Shown one piece after another: positions 50,231-58,858 of a stretch of 60,136 nt of DNA. Below the pieces are notes generated by a model that was not told the origin of the DNA, made no database searches, and saw only the letters and a list, made by a program, of their open reading frames with translations. The DNA is taken from assembly GCA_041859875.1 (NCBI GenBank), contig JBFLFY010000013.1:1-60136 (forward strand), written 5' to 3'. The first letter of the stretch is position 1, and each line of letters starts with the position of its first letter. The translations under genes and the position numbers were made by a program. The DNA is from Thermocaproicibacter sp041859875. Its GTDB lineage: Bacteria; Bacillota; Clostridia; Oscillospirales; Acutalibacteraceae.

Positions 50231-52040
50231 GCTTGATTTCGTCTCCTCTCAACCAACTGCGGAGCAGCTGAGCGGCAATTTCCGGATTCTTGGAGGAGAA
50301 ATCCTGAAGCTGGTTCTTAATCTGTTCCTCTTTGTCGCTGCCTGCACTGCGCATTTCCTCAATCGAAGGCACTGGTTCTTTTTCTCCTCTCAACCAACTG
50401 CGGAGCAGCTGAGCGGCAATTTCCGGATTCTTGGAGGAGAAATCCTGAAGCTGGTTCTTAATCTGTTCCTCTTTGTCGCTGCCTGCACTGCGCATTTCCT
50501 CAATCGAAGGCACTGGTTCTTTTTTCACCTGCTCTGCACCTTCTTCCGCCTCTGCATCTTCTGCCGGTTCTTCGCCCTCCGGCACTTCCATGCCATTTTG
50601 GGCTTGAGCCTCTTCCGGTGAAAGCTGCTGCAGGTTTGCAAGCATCTCTGCTCTTCTGGCCTTTCTCTTTTTAGCGGAAAGCAAAACAATTAACAGAATA
50701 AGCAAAAGCAGTACGCCCGCAGCAATCAGAATAATCGGGTTGTTCATCAGCATTTGCGGAAGCCCGTTTGCCTGTACGTTATTCGCCTGCGACGAAGCTG
50801 CTGCCGATGGCATTGTGGCCATAATGGCTACTTTGCTTTGATCGACCGCAGCAGCATTGGCAATCAGTGCGGTCAGATCCTGCTTTTTAGCATCCGTCAT
50901 ACCGTTGGTTGTAACCACAACCGCCACGGTAAGGTCATCCAGCGCAGCCGCATTGCTTTGAATCTGCTCCTGCACTTTGTTTACCAAGTAGTCATATGTT
51001 TTGCTGTCTTTTGCGGTAATGACGCCGCTGCTTACCGAAACGCCAGGATAAGTAGTTGTTGTTGTGTCGGCGTTGCTGGTTGTACCTGCTACGCCGCCCG
51101 CCCCAGAATCATCCCTTGCTACTTCATGGTATTCCTCTGAGTGACTTACAACGCCTTTCCCATCGCTGGTAGAAGGTGTATAGGTAACAATATCCTGTAT
51201 TTTCTTGTCAAGATCCATTTTGCTCTTAACACTGACGCTGATGTTGTTTCTGCCGTAGACTTTCGAAAGCAGCCCGGTAATCTTGTTCTGCAGGTTATCT
51301 TCGTACTGTTTCTCTATCTTCAGTTTAAACTCCGAAAGTGAAATCTGCGTAGAACCGGAATCGTTTTCAGAAGAAGCCGAAAGCTCTTCACCGGTAGAGT
51401 TGTCCATAACGGTTACATCGGCTGCTTTCATGTTCGGCACACTTTTGGAAATAAGCTGCTTAATACCGTTAACCTGCTTGGTGTTCAGTGTTTCGCCGTT
51501 TCGCAGTTTCACCGCTACGGAAGCGCTCGCGGCCTGCTTATTATCATCCCAAGCGTAGGAGCTGCTTTCTGGCAGACTGATAGTAACGGTCGCGGTGTCA
51601 ACGGAATTAATGGTTTTTACCACAGCGCCGAGGCGCGATTCCAACTGATACTGTTCAATAATTTTTCGCTCTTCATCGGTCGTCATGACCCCGACATTTT
51701 TGGTGAAGAAATCATAGTTTGGTGCGGATTTTGGGTAACCTTCGGTCGCCAGCTGCATCCGAACGGAATTTTCTTTGGCTTTGTCTACATAAATTGTTCC
51801 ATTGTCAGTGCGGTAAGCCACATCCTGTGTGCGCAGCTCATTGGTAATGGTCTGTATTTCATCGCTGCCAAGTCCGGAATAGAGGACCGTATACTGCATA
51901 CGGTTCATCGCCAAGCTTAGAATGATAGCCAGGACTACTGCAGCGCCGAGGCAGGAAAATATAACAATCTTCGATTTTTTTGTTAATTTGCCCCAGAATG
52001 TTTTAATGGGGTCAATTACTTTTTTCAGCTGTTCATTCAT
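50223..52040 (-). CDS. fliF: FliF MS-ring protein with a duplicated C-terminal tail
   Basis: Forms the MS-ring, the base of the flagellum. It has 605 residues. The first membrane helix is at about 26-46 and the second at about 440-460 (LIAAGVLLLLILLIVLL). Between them are the ring-building domains (VLYSGLGSDEIQTI, NSVDTATVTISLPESSSYAWDD). The C-terminal tail that binds FliG (SSKNPEIAAQLLRSWLRG) occurs twice, at about residues 506-552 and 553-599. This is because of an exact 141-bp tandem repeat in the gene. Everything else is normal and in frame. Confidence 0.95.
   Translation of the reverse strand: MNEQLKKVIDPIKTFWGKLTKKSKIVIFSCLGAAVVLAIILSLAMNRMQYTVLYSGLGSDEIQTITNELRTQDVAYRTDNGTIYVDKAKENSVRMQLATEGYPKSAPNYDFFTKNVGVMTTDEERKIIEQYQLESRLGAVVKTINSVDTATVTISLPESSSYAWDDNKQAASASVAVKLRNGETLNTKQVNGIKQLISKSVPNMKAADVTVMDNSTGEELSASSENDSGSTQISLSEFKLKIEKQYEDNLQNKITGLLSKVYGRNNISVSVKSKMDLDKKIQDIVTYTPSTSDGKGVVSHSEEYHEVARDDSGAGGVAGTTSNADTTTTTYPGVSVSSGVITAKDSKTYDYLVNKVQEQIQSNAAALDDLTVAVVVTTNGMTDAKKQDLTALIANAAAVDQSKVAIMATMPSAAASSQANNVQANGLPQMLMNNPIILIAAGVLLLLILLIVLLSAKKRKARRAEMLANLQQLSPEEAQAQNGMEVPEGEEPAEDAEAEEGAEQVKKEPVPSIEEMRSAGSDKEEQIKNQLQDFSSKNPEIAAQLLRSWLRGEKEPVPSIEEMRSAGSDKEEQIKNQLQDFSSKNPEIAAQLLRSWLRGDEIKHE
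50242..50523 (-). repeat. Exact 141-bp in-frame tandem duplication in fliF
   Basis: Bases 50242-50382 and 50383-50523 are identical over all 141 positions that I compared; the next flanking bases differ. It encodes two copies of a 47-residue unit, from EPVPSIEEMRSAG to LLRSWLRG plus two junction residues. Complete identity points to a recent event, or to an assembly error. Confidence 0.95.
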
Positions 52041-52075
52041 GAAGCCGCATAGACCGCCCTTCTAAGTGAGTTTCG

Positions 52076-52396
52076 TCAGACGTTAATATTGATGAGTTCT
52101 TTGTAGGCATCCAGCAGCTTATTGCGCAGCTCTACTACCATATCAACGGAAAGGCCGGCTTTCTGCGAAGCAATCAAAACATTATGCAGATTGTCAGACT
52201 GGCCGGAAGCCATCTGATAAATCTGGTTGCCTAAATCGGCATCTGTTTTCTGCACATCCGAAATAGCATTTTGAAACAACGAGCGAAACGGGGCCGTTGC
52301 CGAGTTGGTATCTGCACCAATACTAGGGGTGACAGCACGCGCAGCATTCAGTTCTTCCAGTGAATTAATCGGAATAATTGGCTGTATGGCATTCAT
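52076..52396 (-). CDS. fliE: FliE hook-basal body protein
   Basis: Joins the MS-ring to the rod. It has 106 residues; the family core is FRSLFQNAISDVQKTDADLGNQI and DNLHNVLIASQKAGLSVDMVVELRNKLLDAYKEL-like. The ATG at 52396 is used; a GTG at 52405 overlapping the flgC stop as GTGA is an alternative. The ribosome site is weak, so coupling to flgC is likely. Confidence 0.93.
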   Translation of the reverse strand: MNAIQPIIPINSLEELNAARAVTPSIGADTNSATAPFRSLFQNAISDVQKTDADLGNQIYQMASGQSDNLHNVLIASQKAGLSVDMVVELRNKLLDAYKELININV

Positions 52397-52401
52397 TGCT
52401 T

Positions 52402-52851
52402 TCACTTCCCAATCTCAAGGGCCTTCGCGGCCATGTTTTTTACGGCTTCCACCGCAGTAAGGTTGGCATTATAAGCGCGGGTCACGGCCATCATGTCGGT
52501 CGTTTCCTGAATCAGGTCAACATTCGGCTTTTCCACGTAGCCACGAGCATTTGCGTCCGGGTCAGTCGGGTCATACACCACATTAAAAGGCGTCTGGTCT
52601 TCCACAATCTTTGTAGCTTTCACGCCGTTTGGCACTGTTGCCGAACTTTCAGCAAGGCGGTTGTTCACCATATCCCGGAATGTACCGGCGCCATCGGCAC
52701 ACTGGTAAACGACCATTTTTCTGCGGTAGGGACCGCCTGCTTCCGTGCGGGTGGTTTCAGCGTTTGCAATATTCTCAGAAATAACATCCATGCGGAGGCG
52801 GCTTGCCGTCAAACCGGAAGCTCCAATATCAAGCGAATGCAAAAAAGCCAT
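52402..52851 (-). CDS. flgC: FlgC proximal rod protein
   Basis: A rod subunit of 149 residues. N-terminus: SLDIGASGLTASRLRMDVISENIANAETTRTEAGGPYRRK-like, with the IANAET motif. The GYVEKPNVDLIQETTDMMAVTRAYNANLTAVEAVKNM-like end is typical. AGGAGG lies 9 nt before the ATG. Confidence 0.95.
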   Translation of the reverse strand: MAFLHSLDIGASGLTASRLRMDVISENIANAETTRTEAGGPYRRKMVVYQCADGAGTFRDMVNNRLAESSATVPNGVKATKIVEDQTPFNVVYDPTDPDANARGYVEKPNVDLIQETTDMMAVTRAYNANLTAVEAVKNMAAKALEIGK

Positions 52852-52869
52852 AGGGCAACCTCCTGAAAA

Positions 52870-53256
52870 TTATTTTGCGTCACCGGTAATTGCGGTGCGC
52901 AGCCTTGAAAAATAATCCGACATCTGCTGTACGGAGTACGAGTAATTTGAAGTTGTACGGAACATATCAATCATCTGCTGCTCCAAGTCAACGCCGTTTC
53001 CGTCAGCACGGTAGGTACGGCTTTTGTCTTCTGCAGTAACCGGCTGTACACTGCCAACGCGGGCCATTGTATCTTTCATGGAAGCTTTTGAGGCTTCCAT
53101 GGCATTCTTCAGCTCGCTTTCAAATGAAACCGTTTTCTGTTTATAACCCGGTGTCTCAAAATTTGCCATATTATCTGAAATGACCTGCTGCCTGCACCAA
53201 AGGCCATCCAGGTCTTTTTGCAGCAGTGTTGAAGAGATACTGTCTAACCAATTCAT
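52870..53256 (-). CDS. flgB: FlgB proximal rod protein
   Basis: The first gene of the long operon. It has 128 residues with QQVISDNMANFETPGYKQKTVSFESEL (rod motif NMANFETPGYK) and VDLEQQMIDMFRTTSNYSYSVQQMSDYFSRLRTAI-like C-terminus. AAAGGAG is 11 nt before the ATG. The transcript probably starts about 325 nt upstream. Confidence 0.95.
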   Translation of the reverse strand: MNWLDSISSTLLQKDLDGLWCRQQVISDNMANFETPGYKQKTVSFESELKNAMEASKASMKDTMARVGSVQPVTAEDKSRTYRADGNGVDLEQQMIDMFRTTSNYSYSVQQMSDYFSRLRTAITGDAK

Positions 53257-53587
53257 AAGGTAAGAGACTCCTTTCAGCGATTTCGTTCCAATCTTTGCTC
53301 ACAGCCTACTCAACTAAATTATAGATATAATAGATAGGCCGTTAATTTAGGGTGTAAATTCAAAGCTAAAGTTCTACTTAAAGTGTAAATTGTGCGATTC
53401 CATTAATTTTCTGAATTCATCCTTTTTCAACAATTTTCGCCGTTTGGATGTCACAAAAGCCGCACTTCACTTTTTCCCCAAAAAAATTCATGACCTTTTC
53501 GGAAATACCGTAGGAAGGCCAATGCCGTCTAAATAGCAGAGATTAGCAGCAGATTCTGCAAAAATAACGAAAATGTATTTATTTATT

Positions 53588-53617
53588 ATTATACATATAC
53601 TTGGCACAAAAAGTCAA
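53588..53617 (-). promoter_or_regulatory. Sigma-A promoter of the flgB-to-cheD operon
   Basis: On the minus strand, TTGACT (53617-53612), 18-bp spacer, TATAAT (53593-53588). The start point should be near 53581, giving an untranslated leader of about 325 nt. Confidence 0.75.
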
Positions 53618-53818
53618 TAATGCAGCAGGTAAAAATGCAGTATATTTTTATACATATTGCTAAATTTGTTTAGCATATATTTTCTGGATTTATTTATATT
53701 GCTTATTTTAGTGAATATTTCATTCCACGTTTTTCCTTTTTAAATCATTTTGCAAAAAATATACCTGTTTCTTCAGATTACGGAATAATGTTTGGTCAAT
53801 TTTGCCCCTGTGCGGAGC

Positions 53819-53845
53819 TAAATTTTTTTTCGTGCATGCCGATAA
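53819..53845 (+). promoter_or_regulatory. Sigma-28 promoter of the flgM-to-csrA operon
   Basis: TAAA (53819-53822), 15-bp spacer, GCCGATAA (53838-53845). Transcription would start near 53852, so the leader is only about 14 nt, just enough for the AGAGGTG ribosome site. This also shows that the longer flgM frame starting at 53788 is not used. Confidence 0.85.
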
Positions 53846-53865
53846 AAGAAACAGAGGTGAGTGTG

Positions 53866-54198
53866 ATGATGATTAAGGGCACGGGTTTTAACGTGAACCT
53901 TTTTTCGAATAGCGGCATCCGCCCTATAGAAGAATATGACAGCATTCGCACAGAGGCCGCCGGCATACGGGCGGGCAGCACTTTTCGCAGCGAAATGCGT
54001 GAAAGAACGGATTCGATTGAAATTTCTTCCGGAAAAGCTGACAGCAGCCGTGCTGTTCTGGAAAAAGCAAAAGCACAGATTATGCACGATATAAGCCGTG
54101 ATACGGGCGCAGAAGAGCTGCAAAACCTGAAAGACCGTATTGCAAGCGGAAAATACACCGTGAATCCAGACGAACTTGCCGAGATTCTCGCCCGGTAA
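53866..54198 (+). CDS. flgM: FlgM anti-sigma-28 factor
   Basis: Holds sigma-28 inactive until it is exported through the finished hook. It has 110 residues (ATG at 53866; a second ATG follows at once). The C-terminal sigma-binding part is RAVLEKAKAQIMHDISRD, then LQNLKDRIASGKYTVNPDELAEILA, the FlgM pattern. It is its own regulator's target: the sigma-28 promoter lies right in front, giving feedback control. Confidence 0.92.
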   Translation: MMIKGTGFNVNLFSNSGIRPIEEYDSIRTEAAGIRAGSTFRSEMRERTDSIEISSGKADSSRAVLEKAKAQIMHDISRDTGAEELQNLKDRIASGKYTVNPDELAEILAR

Positions 54199-54225
54199 GC
54201 ACAGCATGAAAGGGAGCCTGTACTC

Positions 54226-54708
54226 ATGATTAATGCAGAAAAATCCGAAAGGCTGGTTCGCTTTTTTGAAGACCTTTTGGTTTTCTATCAGAAATTTCTC
54301 GATTTGGAAAGAGAAAAATACAGCATCGTACTTTCTGAAAAGCTGGAATCCCTCGACGAATGCATGAACCGGGAGCAAGCGTTTTCCCTGAAAGCCCGCG
54401 GGCTGGAAAGCAGCCGGCAGGAGCTTTTGAAAGAAATGGGGATACAGCAGAGTACATTCCGCGAGTTGATTCCGCAGGTTGACCTTTCCAAACAGGAACA
54501 GATGCAGAGTCTTTACCAGGAGCTTTCGAGCACTGTTTCATCTATTCAAAGTGTAAACAGCAAATGTACGAATATGATTCGCTTTAAACGGGAGCGCGTT
54601 TCGCACATCCTTGCTCAGGCTGAAAATCATCCTGAACTGAAGCAGATTTACGGCAGTAAATTACGAAGTACAGCGGAACATCCTGTTTCCTTTTCAAAAA
54701 AAATTTAG
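54226..54708 (+). CDS. flgN: FlgN-type export chaperone
   Basis: A 160-residue helical protein in the usual flgN place between flgM and flgK. FlgN escorts the hook-filament junction proteins FlgK and FlgL. Visible features are a long N-terminal helix (ERLVRFFEDLLVFYQKFLDLEREKYSIVLS-like) and LDECMNREQAFSLKARGLE, the FlgN core. GGGAG lies about 10 nt before the ATG. Confidence 0.88.
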   Translation: MINAEKSERLVRFFEDLLVFYQKFLDLEREKYSIVLSEKLESLDECMNREQAFSLKARGLESSRQELLKEMGIQQSTFRELIPQVDLSKQEQMQSLYQELSSTVSSIQSVNSKCTNMIRFKRERVSHILAQAENHPELKQIYGSKLRSTAEHPVSFSKKI

Positions 54709-54729
54709 CGGAAAGATGGAGGTACCGGC

Positions 54730-56574
54730 ATGAGTTCCACATTTGACGGACTGTATATTGCACGTAGCGGTGTTCGCGCTGCCCGCGCTAACCTGAATAT
54801 TACCGGCCAAAACATTACAAACGCAGATACCGACGGCTACACCAGACAGCGTGTAGATCAGTCGTCCATTCCGCCCTGCGGATATGGCAGTTTCTGGGCG
54901 GTTGCGGGCGCTACATACGGCGATGGTGTAAGTTCAGACGGCATCAGCCAGTTACGTGACCTGTTTCTCGACGGCGAATTCCGTACACAGAACGCAAAGT
55001 CGGGCGGCAGCGCAGCAGAAGTAAATTCTCTTTACAATATGGAGGATATTTTTACCACAACTTCTACGGCAGATTCCGCTTCAAAGACTTCTGTAATCAA
55101 TGTACTCAGCGATGCATTCAGCAGTTTCCTTTCCCAGCTGGAATCTCTTACTTCCACAAAAAGCACCGCTTCCGAGAGTGTCCTCCGCGAGCAGGCAAAG
55201 CAGCTTGCCACAAAACTGAATATTTCTGCGAATGCACTGAAAACCGAGCGGGAAAAGCAGTTCAACGATTTTTCAAACTACGGTGTAACGAAAGTGAACG
55301 GGCTGCTGAAAAACATTGCATCCTTAAACAAACGGATTAAGGATGCTGAGGTTTCCGGTTCCCCTGCCCTGGAGTTGAAAGACCAGCGCAACGTCATGCT
55401 TGACCAACTTTCAAAATACGCCAGCATCAATGTTTCCTACCGGAAAATGGATGTCTATACAGGCAAAGAAGTGACGGGCGTGGTTCCCAACAATGACCGT
55501 ACAGTAGATGAGATGTGCGTTTCTCTGGCAGACGCGGACGGTAATCCGTTAACCTACAGCGTGACCAAAGATGGTAAGACCGTCCAGGAAAAATATAAAT
55601 TGATTGACAATGGCGATTTTGCAAAATTTGACGTCCAGCGCAACAACATCACCGATGACAGTTATGTAGAAGGCGTCGCAGGCGGAGATGCCGCCAGCCA
55701 GCCATTCGACATCACGCACCTCCGCCTTTCCAATCTTTCCACAGACGGCGGAGCCCATTTTGACAACGGTGCCGATGTGGGCGATACCTACACTGGCGTA
55801 AAAAACAGCGACATTAAAACCGGCAGTTTTGCGGGCTACCTGCAGCTCTTAAACGAGAGCGGTGAATACGATACTGCAAGCCCTTCCGTTCCAACCACTA
55901 CCTTCCGCGGCATCGGTTTTTACCAGCAGTACCTTGACACCATTGCGCAAAGCTTTGCAAGTACCCTGAATAACATGAACACTCTGGGCTGCGCTTCCGT
56001 CACAAAAGGAGGCGGGTCAGTATATGAGGTAAAGCCGCTTTTCACGGGTTCCGCAGAAGGGCTTTCCGACGTTCCAACCGACGCCGGTCTTCCTGCCGCC
56101 CTCAAAACCATTACAGATGGTATTACGGCGGAAAATATCCACGTTGCAGCCAGCTGGGTTGACGGCCAGCTTACGATGAGTAAAGATCCGCCAACAAACG
56201 CGAATGACACCACCACTTCTTCCTATTCCAATATAAACGATATGATTGGGAAACTTAGATCCGACACGCAAACAATGAAAAGTGCAAATGGCGTTACCGT
56301 TTTCACCGATACCTATGAAAAGGCATTTGCAAGCGTTGCCACTATGCTTGGCCAGGATGCAAACAGCGTTCAGGCAACTGACACAACAAATTCCCACTTG
56401 TTAGGTAATATTAACAATGACCGCCAGTCTGTTTCTTCCGTAAGCCTCGACGATGAAGCCGTCAGCATTGCCCAGTTTGGCCAGTCGCTGAACGCCGCTT
56501 CCCGATTTATGACGGCTGTAGACGAATGTTTGCAAACAATTATCAACAATATGGGCCTTTGCGGCAAGGGGTGA
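54730..56574 (+). CDS. flgK: FlgK hook-filament junction protein (HAP1)
   Basis: Joins hook to filament. It has 614 residues. The N-terminus is FDGLYIARSGVRAARANLNITGQNITNADTDGYTRQR-like (NITNADTDGYTRQ motif). The C-terminus has DEAVSIAQFGQSLNAASRFMTAVDECLQTIINNMG-like ending. The middle includes DLFLDGEFRTQNAKSGG. GGAGGTACC precedes the ATG. Confidence 0.96.
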   Translation: MSSTFDGLYIARSGVRAARANLNITGQNITNADTDGYTRQRVDQSSIPPCGYGSFWAVAGATYGDGVSSDGISQLRDLFLDGEFRTQNAKSGGSAAEVNSLYNMEDIFTTTSTADSASKTSVINVLSDAFSSFLSQLESLTSTKSTASESVLREQAKQLATKLNISANALKTEREKQFNDFSNYGVTKVNGLLKNIASLNKRIKDAEVSGSPALELKDQRNVMLDQLSKYASINVSYRKMDVYTGKEVTGVVPNNDRTVDEMCVSLADADGNPLTYSVTKDGKTVQEKYKLIDNGDFAKFDVQRNNITDDSYVEGVAGGDAASQPFDITHLRLSNLSTDGGAHFDNGADVGDTYTGVKNSDIKTGSFAGYLQLLNESGEYDTASPSVPTTTFRGIGFYQQYLDTIAQSFASTLNNMNTLGCASVTKGGGSVYEVKPLFTGSAEGLSDVPTDAGLPAALKTITDGITAENIHVAASWVDGQLTMSKDPPTNANDTTTSSYSNINDMIGKLRSDTQTMKSANGVTVFTDTYEKAFASVATMLGQDANSVQATDTTNSHLLGNINNDRQSVSSVSLDDEAVSIAQFGQSLNAASRFMTAVDECLQTIINNMGLCGKG

Positions 56575-56583
56575 TAATTTATT

Positions 56584-57627
56584 ATGAGAATTACTTCGCA
56601 GATGATGCTTTCTTCTTATAAATCAGACGTGAGCGACGCTTTTGCTTCTTTAAACAAAGCCATGCGCCACGCTTACGATTACCGTGCGTTTGACCGCCCG
56701 TCCGATGATCCGCTCGCTGCGTCGCAGACGTTTGACATCCACTTTCAAATGGACCAGAACGCTGACTATGCCAGCAACATCAGTACCCTGCAGGGCACTA
56801 CAGCTTCCGCCGATAAAATTCTGCAGAATATCTGGGACACTGTATCAGAAGCGGACAGCCACGAAATCAAGCAAGCCCTTGACGGCACGATGAATGGCTC
56901 CAACCGCAGTGTCCTTGCAGACCACCTAATCAGTCTGCGTGATGACATTGTTTCGCAGATGAATACAAAATACGGCGACAGTTATATTTTTGGCGGTTCC
57001 AACCAGACGCAGCCTCCATTTGAGATGGTCAACGACCAACTGTATTACCGCGGCGTAAACGTTGATACCGGCAAGCTGAAAGACGGCGTGACCGATTCGG
57101 CGGTTCCGCTTGCCACTCTTGCGGATCCCGACAAAGATTCGACGTACGTCGACATTGGTCTGGGAATGAACTTTACCGCTGACGGCAAAATCAACAGCCA
57201 GAGTGTCTTTAACAGCTCTATGCCAGCTATTTCTTACCTTAGCTATGGGGGCGGAGCTGACACCCCCAAAAACATCTGCTCGGTTTTGACGGAAATGGCC
57301 GCAACACTTAAAGCTGGCGCCAACGCAGACAAGCTCAGTGATGACGACCGGACAAAACTTACAGGTTATGCAGATGTTCTGAAGGATGGCGAAAGCAGTC
57401 TTCTGGCCGGGCAGGCAAAACTCGGCGCAAAGACGCAGTTTCTGAACAGTATTGCAAGCTACACCGATGACGAAAAGCTTTCCCTTTCGGAAAAAGACAA
57501 CAAAGTAGAGTACATGGACTACACAGATGCAATCGAAACTTTCTACAGCCAGATGCAATGTTACAATGCTTCGCTGAAAGTCGGCAGCCAAATTCTTCAG
57601 CAAAGCCTGATGGATTACCTGAAATAA
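56584..57627 (+). CDS. flgL: FlgL hook-filament junction protein (HAP3)
   Basis: The second junction protein, 347 residues. N-terminal RITSQMMLSSYKSDVSDAFASLNKAMRHA and AFDRPSDDPLAASQ (S-DDP motif), then DSYIFGGSNQTQPPF in the middle. The C-terminus is a flagellin-like helix (YTDAIETFYSQMQCYNASLKVGSQILQQSLMDYLK-like). It starts 9 bp after flgK. Confidence 0.95.
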   Translation: MRITSQMMLSSYKSDVSDAFASLNKAMRHAYDYRAFDRPSDDPLAASQTFDIHFQMDQNADYASNISTLQGTTASADKILQNIWDTVSEADSHEIKQALDGTMNGSNRSVLADHLISLRDDIVSQMNTKYGDSYIFGGSNQTQPPFEMVNDQLYYRGVNVDTGKLKDGVTDSAVPLATLADPDKDSTYVDIGLGMNFTADGKINSQSVFNSSMPAISYLSYGGGADTPKNICSVLTEMAATLKAGANADKLSDDDRTKLTGYADVLKDGESSLLAGQAKLGAKTQFLNSIASYTDDEKLSLSEKDNKVEYMDYTDAIETFYSQMQCYNASLKVGSQILQQSLMDYLK

Positions 57628-57645
57628 TACCGGAACAGGTGTTTT

Positions 57646-57975
57646 ATGCTGCTGATGATTGAGAATAAAGATGCACCGACCGAACCAATTATAGAAGATT
57701 CGGGCAAAGATGCAGAAATTGTTTATATTTCTTCGATTACTGTACCTGTGGAAAATGACTTTCAGCAGGTACAGCGGAAAAACAAGCTTGACTGTTTTTG
57801 CTTTTCCCGCAGAGATACACAAAAGCCGGAACAACATCAGAGTGACAAGCTGGTTCCGCAGTACCTGCGGGCCGTTGGGCACATTGGAAAAATTCCAGGC
57901 TATCTTTCGCCAGCCGCCGCCAAAACCTGCGGCTTTTCGGAAAAGACTGCGCAGTACTTCTGTGAAAAAGCCTGA
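57646..57975 (+). CDS. Small protein of unknown function between flgL and fliW
   Basis: A 109-residue frame I do not recognise. An acidic N-terminal third is followed by a basic, Cys-containing middle (KLDCFCFSRR) and a C-terminal stretch PQYLRAVGHIGKIPGYLSPA. There is no signal peptide or membrane helix. ACAGGTG lies upstream of the ATG at 57646, with 57655 as an alternative. Many Firmicutes have a DUF6470/YviE gene here; this is not obviously it. Its place suggests cotranscription with the late operon. Confidence 0.6.
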   Translation: MLLMIENKDAPTEPIIEDSGKDAEIVYISSITVPVENDFQQVQRKNKLDCFCFSRRDTQKPEQHQSDKLVPQYLRAVGHIGKIPGYLSPAAAKTCGFSEKTAQYFCEKA

Positions 57976-58003
57976 CGTAATTTAAGGAAGCGGGGACTCC
58001 AAG

Positions 58004-58420
58004 ATGGATAATAACGCACTGGGGACACGGATTCATTTCCCAAAAGGTATTTTTGGGTTTGAAGAAATCAAGGATTTTTTTCTCCGCCCGGAAGACAGCA
58101 AAAACGTAATCTGGTCCCTTCAGGCGGCGGAAAGCGACTACCCCACACTGATTGTCGTTGATCCACTGCTGATTGTTCCGGATTACAGTCCGGAATTGAC
58201 CTCCGCCGACCGAAAAATCCTCGGCTCGCCAAAAAGGGAAGACCTCTGCTGCCTTGTCGTAGCAGTAATCCGTAAAAATCTGGAGGATTCTGTTGTAAAC
58301 CTGAAAAGCCCTGTTCTAATTAATGTGAAGAATCGCATCGGGGTGCAGACCATCTTGGAAAACAGTGATTACCCCGTGCGCTCTCCTCTTCTCCGCAGTC
58401 GGAAAAATGGGGGCGTTTAG
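58004..58420 (+). CDS. fliW: FliW flagellar assembly factor
   Basis: Binds flagellin or CsrA in turn: free FliW removes CsrA from the flagellin message. It has 138 residues with the family signature FPKGIFGFEEIKDFFL, then IWSLQAAESDYPTLIVVDP and VNLKSPVLINVKNRIGVQTIL near the end. csrA follows 2 bp after the stop. Confidence 0.96.
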   Translation: MDNNALGTRIHFPKGIFGFEEIKDFFLRPEDSKNVIWSLQAAESDYPTLIVVDPLLIVPDYSPELTSADRKILGSPKREDLCCLVVAVIRKNLEDSVVNLKSPVLINVKNRIGVQTILENSDYPVRSPLLRSRKNGGV

Positions 58421-58422
58421 CA

Positions 58423-58653
58423 ATGCTTGTTGTTTCCCGTAAAAAATCTGAGTCTATCCTGATTGGCGACGACATTGAAATCATCGTGACCGATATTGGC
58501 GCGGAACGTGTTAAAATCGGGATTAAGGCACCCAAAGGTGTGACGATTCTGCGCCGTGAACTTCTGGAAACAAAAAAGCTGAACCGTGAAGCAAGTTCTG
58601 CTTCCGGAAAAGACGCACTGGATCAGCTGAAAAAAGCGCTGACCAATGAATAG
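58423..58653 (+). CDS. csrA: CsrA translational regulator
   Basis: An RNA-binding dimer of 76 residues. MLVVSRKKSESILIGDDIEI and VKIGIKAPKGVTILRREL are the canonical CsrA sheets. The C-terminal extension is typical of Gram-positive CsrA that is antagonised by FliW. Its likely target is the flagellin leader just downstream, which carries several GGA motifs. Confidence 0.96.
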   Translation: MLVVSRKKSESILIGDDIEIIVTDIGAERVKIGIKAPKGVTILRRELLETKKLNREASSASGKDALDQLKKALTNE

Positions 58654-58663
58654 ATATAGATAG

Positions 58664-58690
58664 TCCCCCGGCACAAAGCCGGGGGATTTC
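58664..58690 (+). terminator. Hairpin terminator after csrA
   Basis: TCCCCCGGC (58664-58672), loop ACAAA, GCCGGGGGA (58678-58686), then TTTCTT. The stem is strong but the T-run is short. Confidence 0.75.
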
Positions 58691-58815
58691 TTATGCGTGC
58701 AAGTGCGTGCAAGCTCCTTAAGACACTTAGGACCTCTGTGATATGGTAGAAATTAAATGTATGCTGGCTTACATTTTTTGTTCAACGCTAAAGACATTTT
58801 AGATGTCTCGGTACA

Positions 58816-58850
58816 GCCTGGGGTATTCTCAAATGCCTGGGGTATTCTCA
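58816..58850. repeat. Two 16-bp direct repeats, 19-bp period
   Basis: GCCTGGGGTATTCTCA occurs at 58816-58831 and again, unchanged, at 58835-58850. A spacing near two helical turns puts both copies on the same face of the DNA, as for a dimeric or tandem regulator site. Confidence 0.8.
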
Positions 58851-58858
58851 CTAAAATA

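Larger units (their letters stand above)
53257..53865. other. Divergent control region between flgB and flgM
   Basis: A 609-bp AT-rich stretch without a convincing gene. It holds a sigma-A promoter for flgB (53588-53617, minus) and a sigma-28 promoter for flgM (53819-53845, plus). Between them is a 7-bp dyad, TGCTAAA (53658-53664) and TTTAGCA (53669-53675). The flgB leader (about 53581 to 53257) has a second, weaker promoter-like pair (TTAACG-16-TATAAT, minus, near 53320-53350) and a 24-codon minus-strand frame at 53417-53491. I see no riboswitch. Confidence 0.7.

Noticed and set aside
53417..53491. A 24-codon minus-strand frame with a CxxC in the flgB leader, as a gene
   Set aside because: The AAAAGG before its ATG is only 2 nt away, and nothing supports translation. 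It is kept only as a remark in the leader finding.
53788..53865. Longer N-terminus for FlgM starting at 53788
   Set aside because: The extension would contain the sigma-28 promoter; the ATG at 53866 has AGAGGTG upstream and gives the normal FlgM length.
56926..57882. A 318-codon minus-strand frame opposite flgL
   Set aside because: No ribosome site and no protein-like pattern; flgL and the following gene explain the coding signal.
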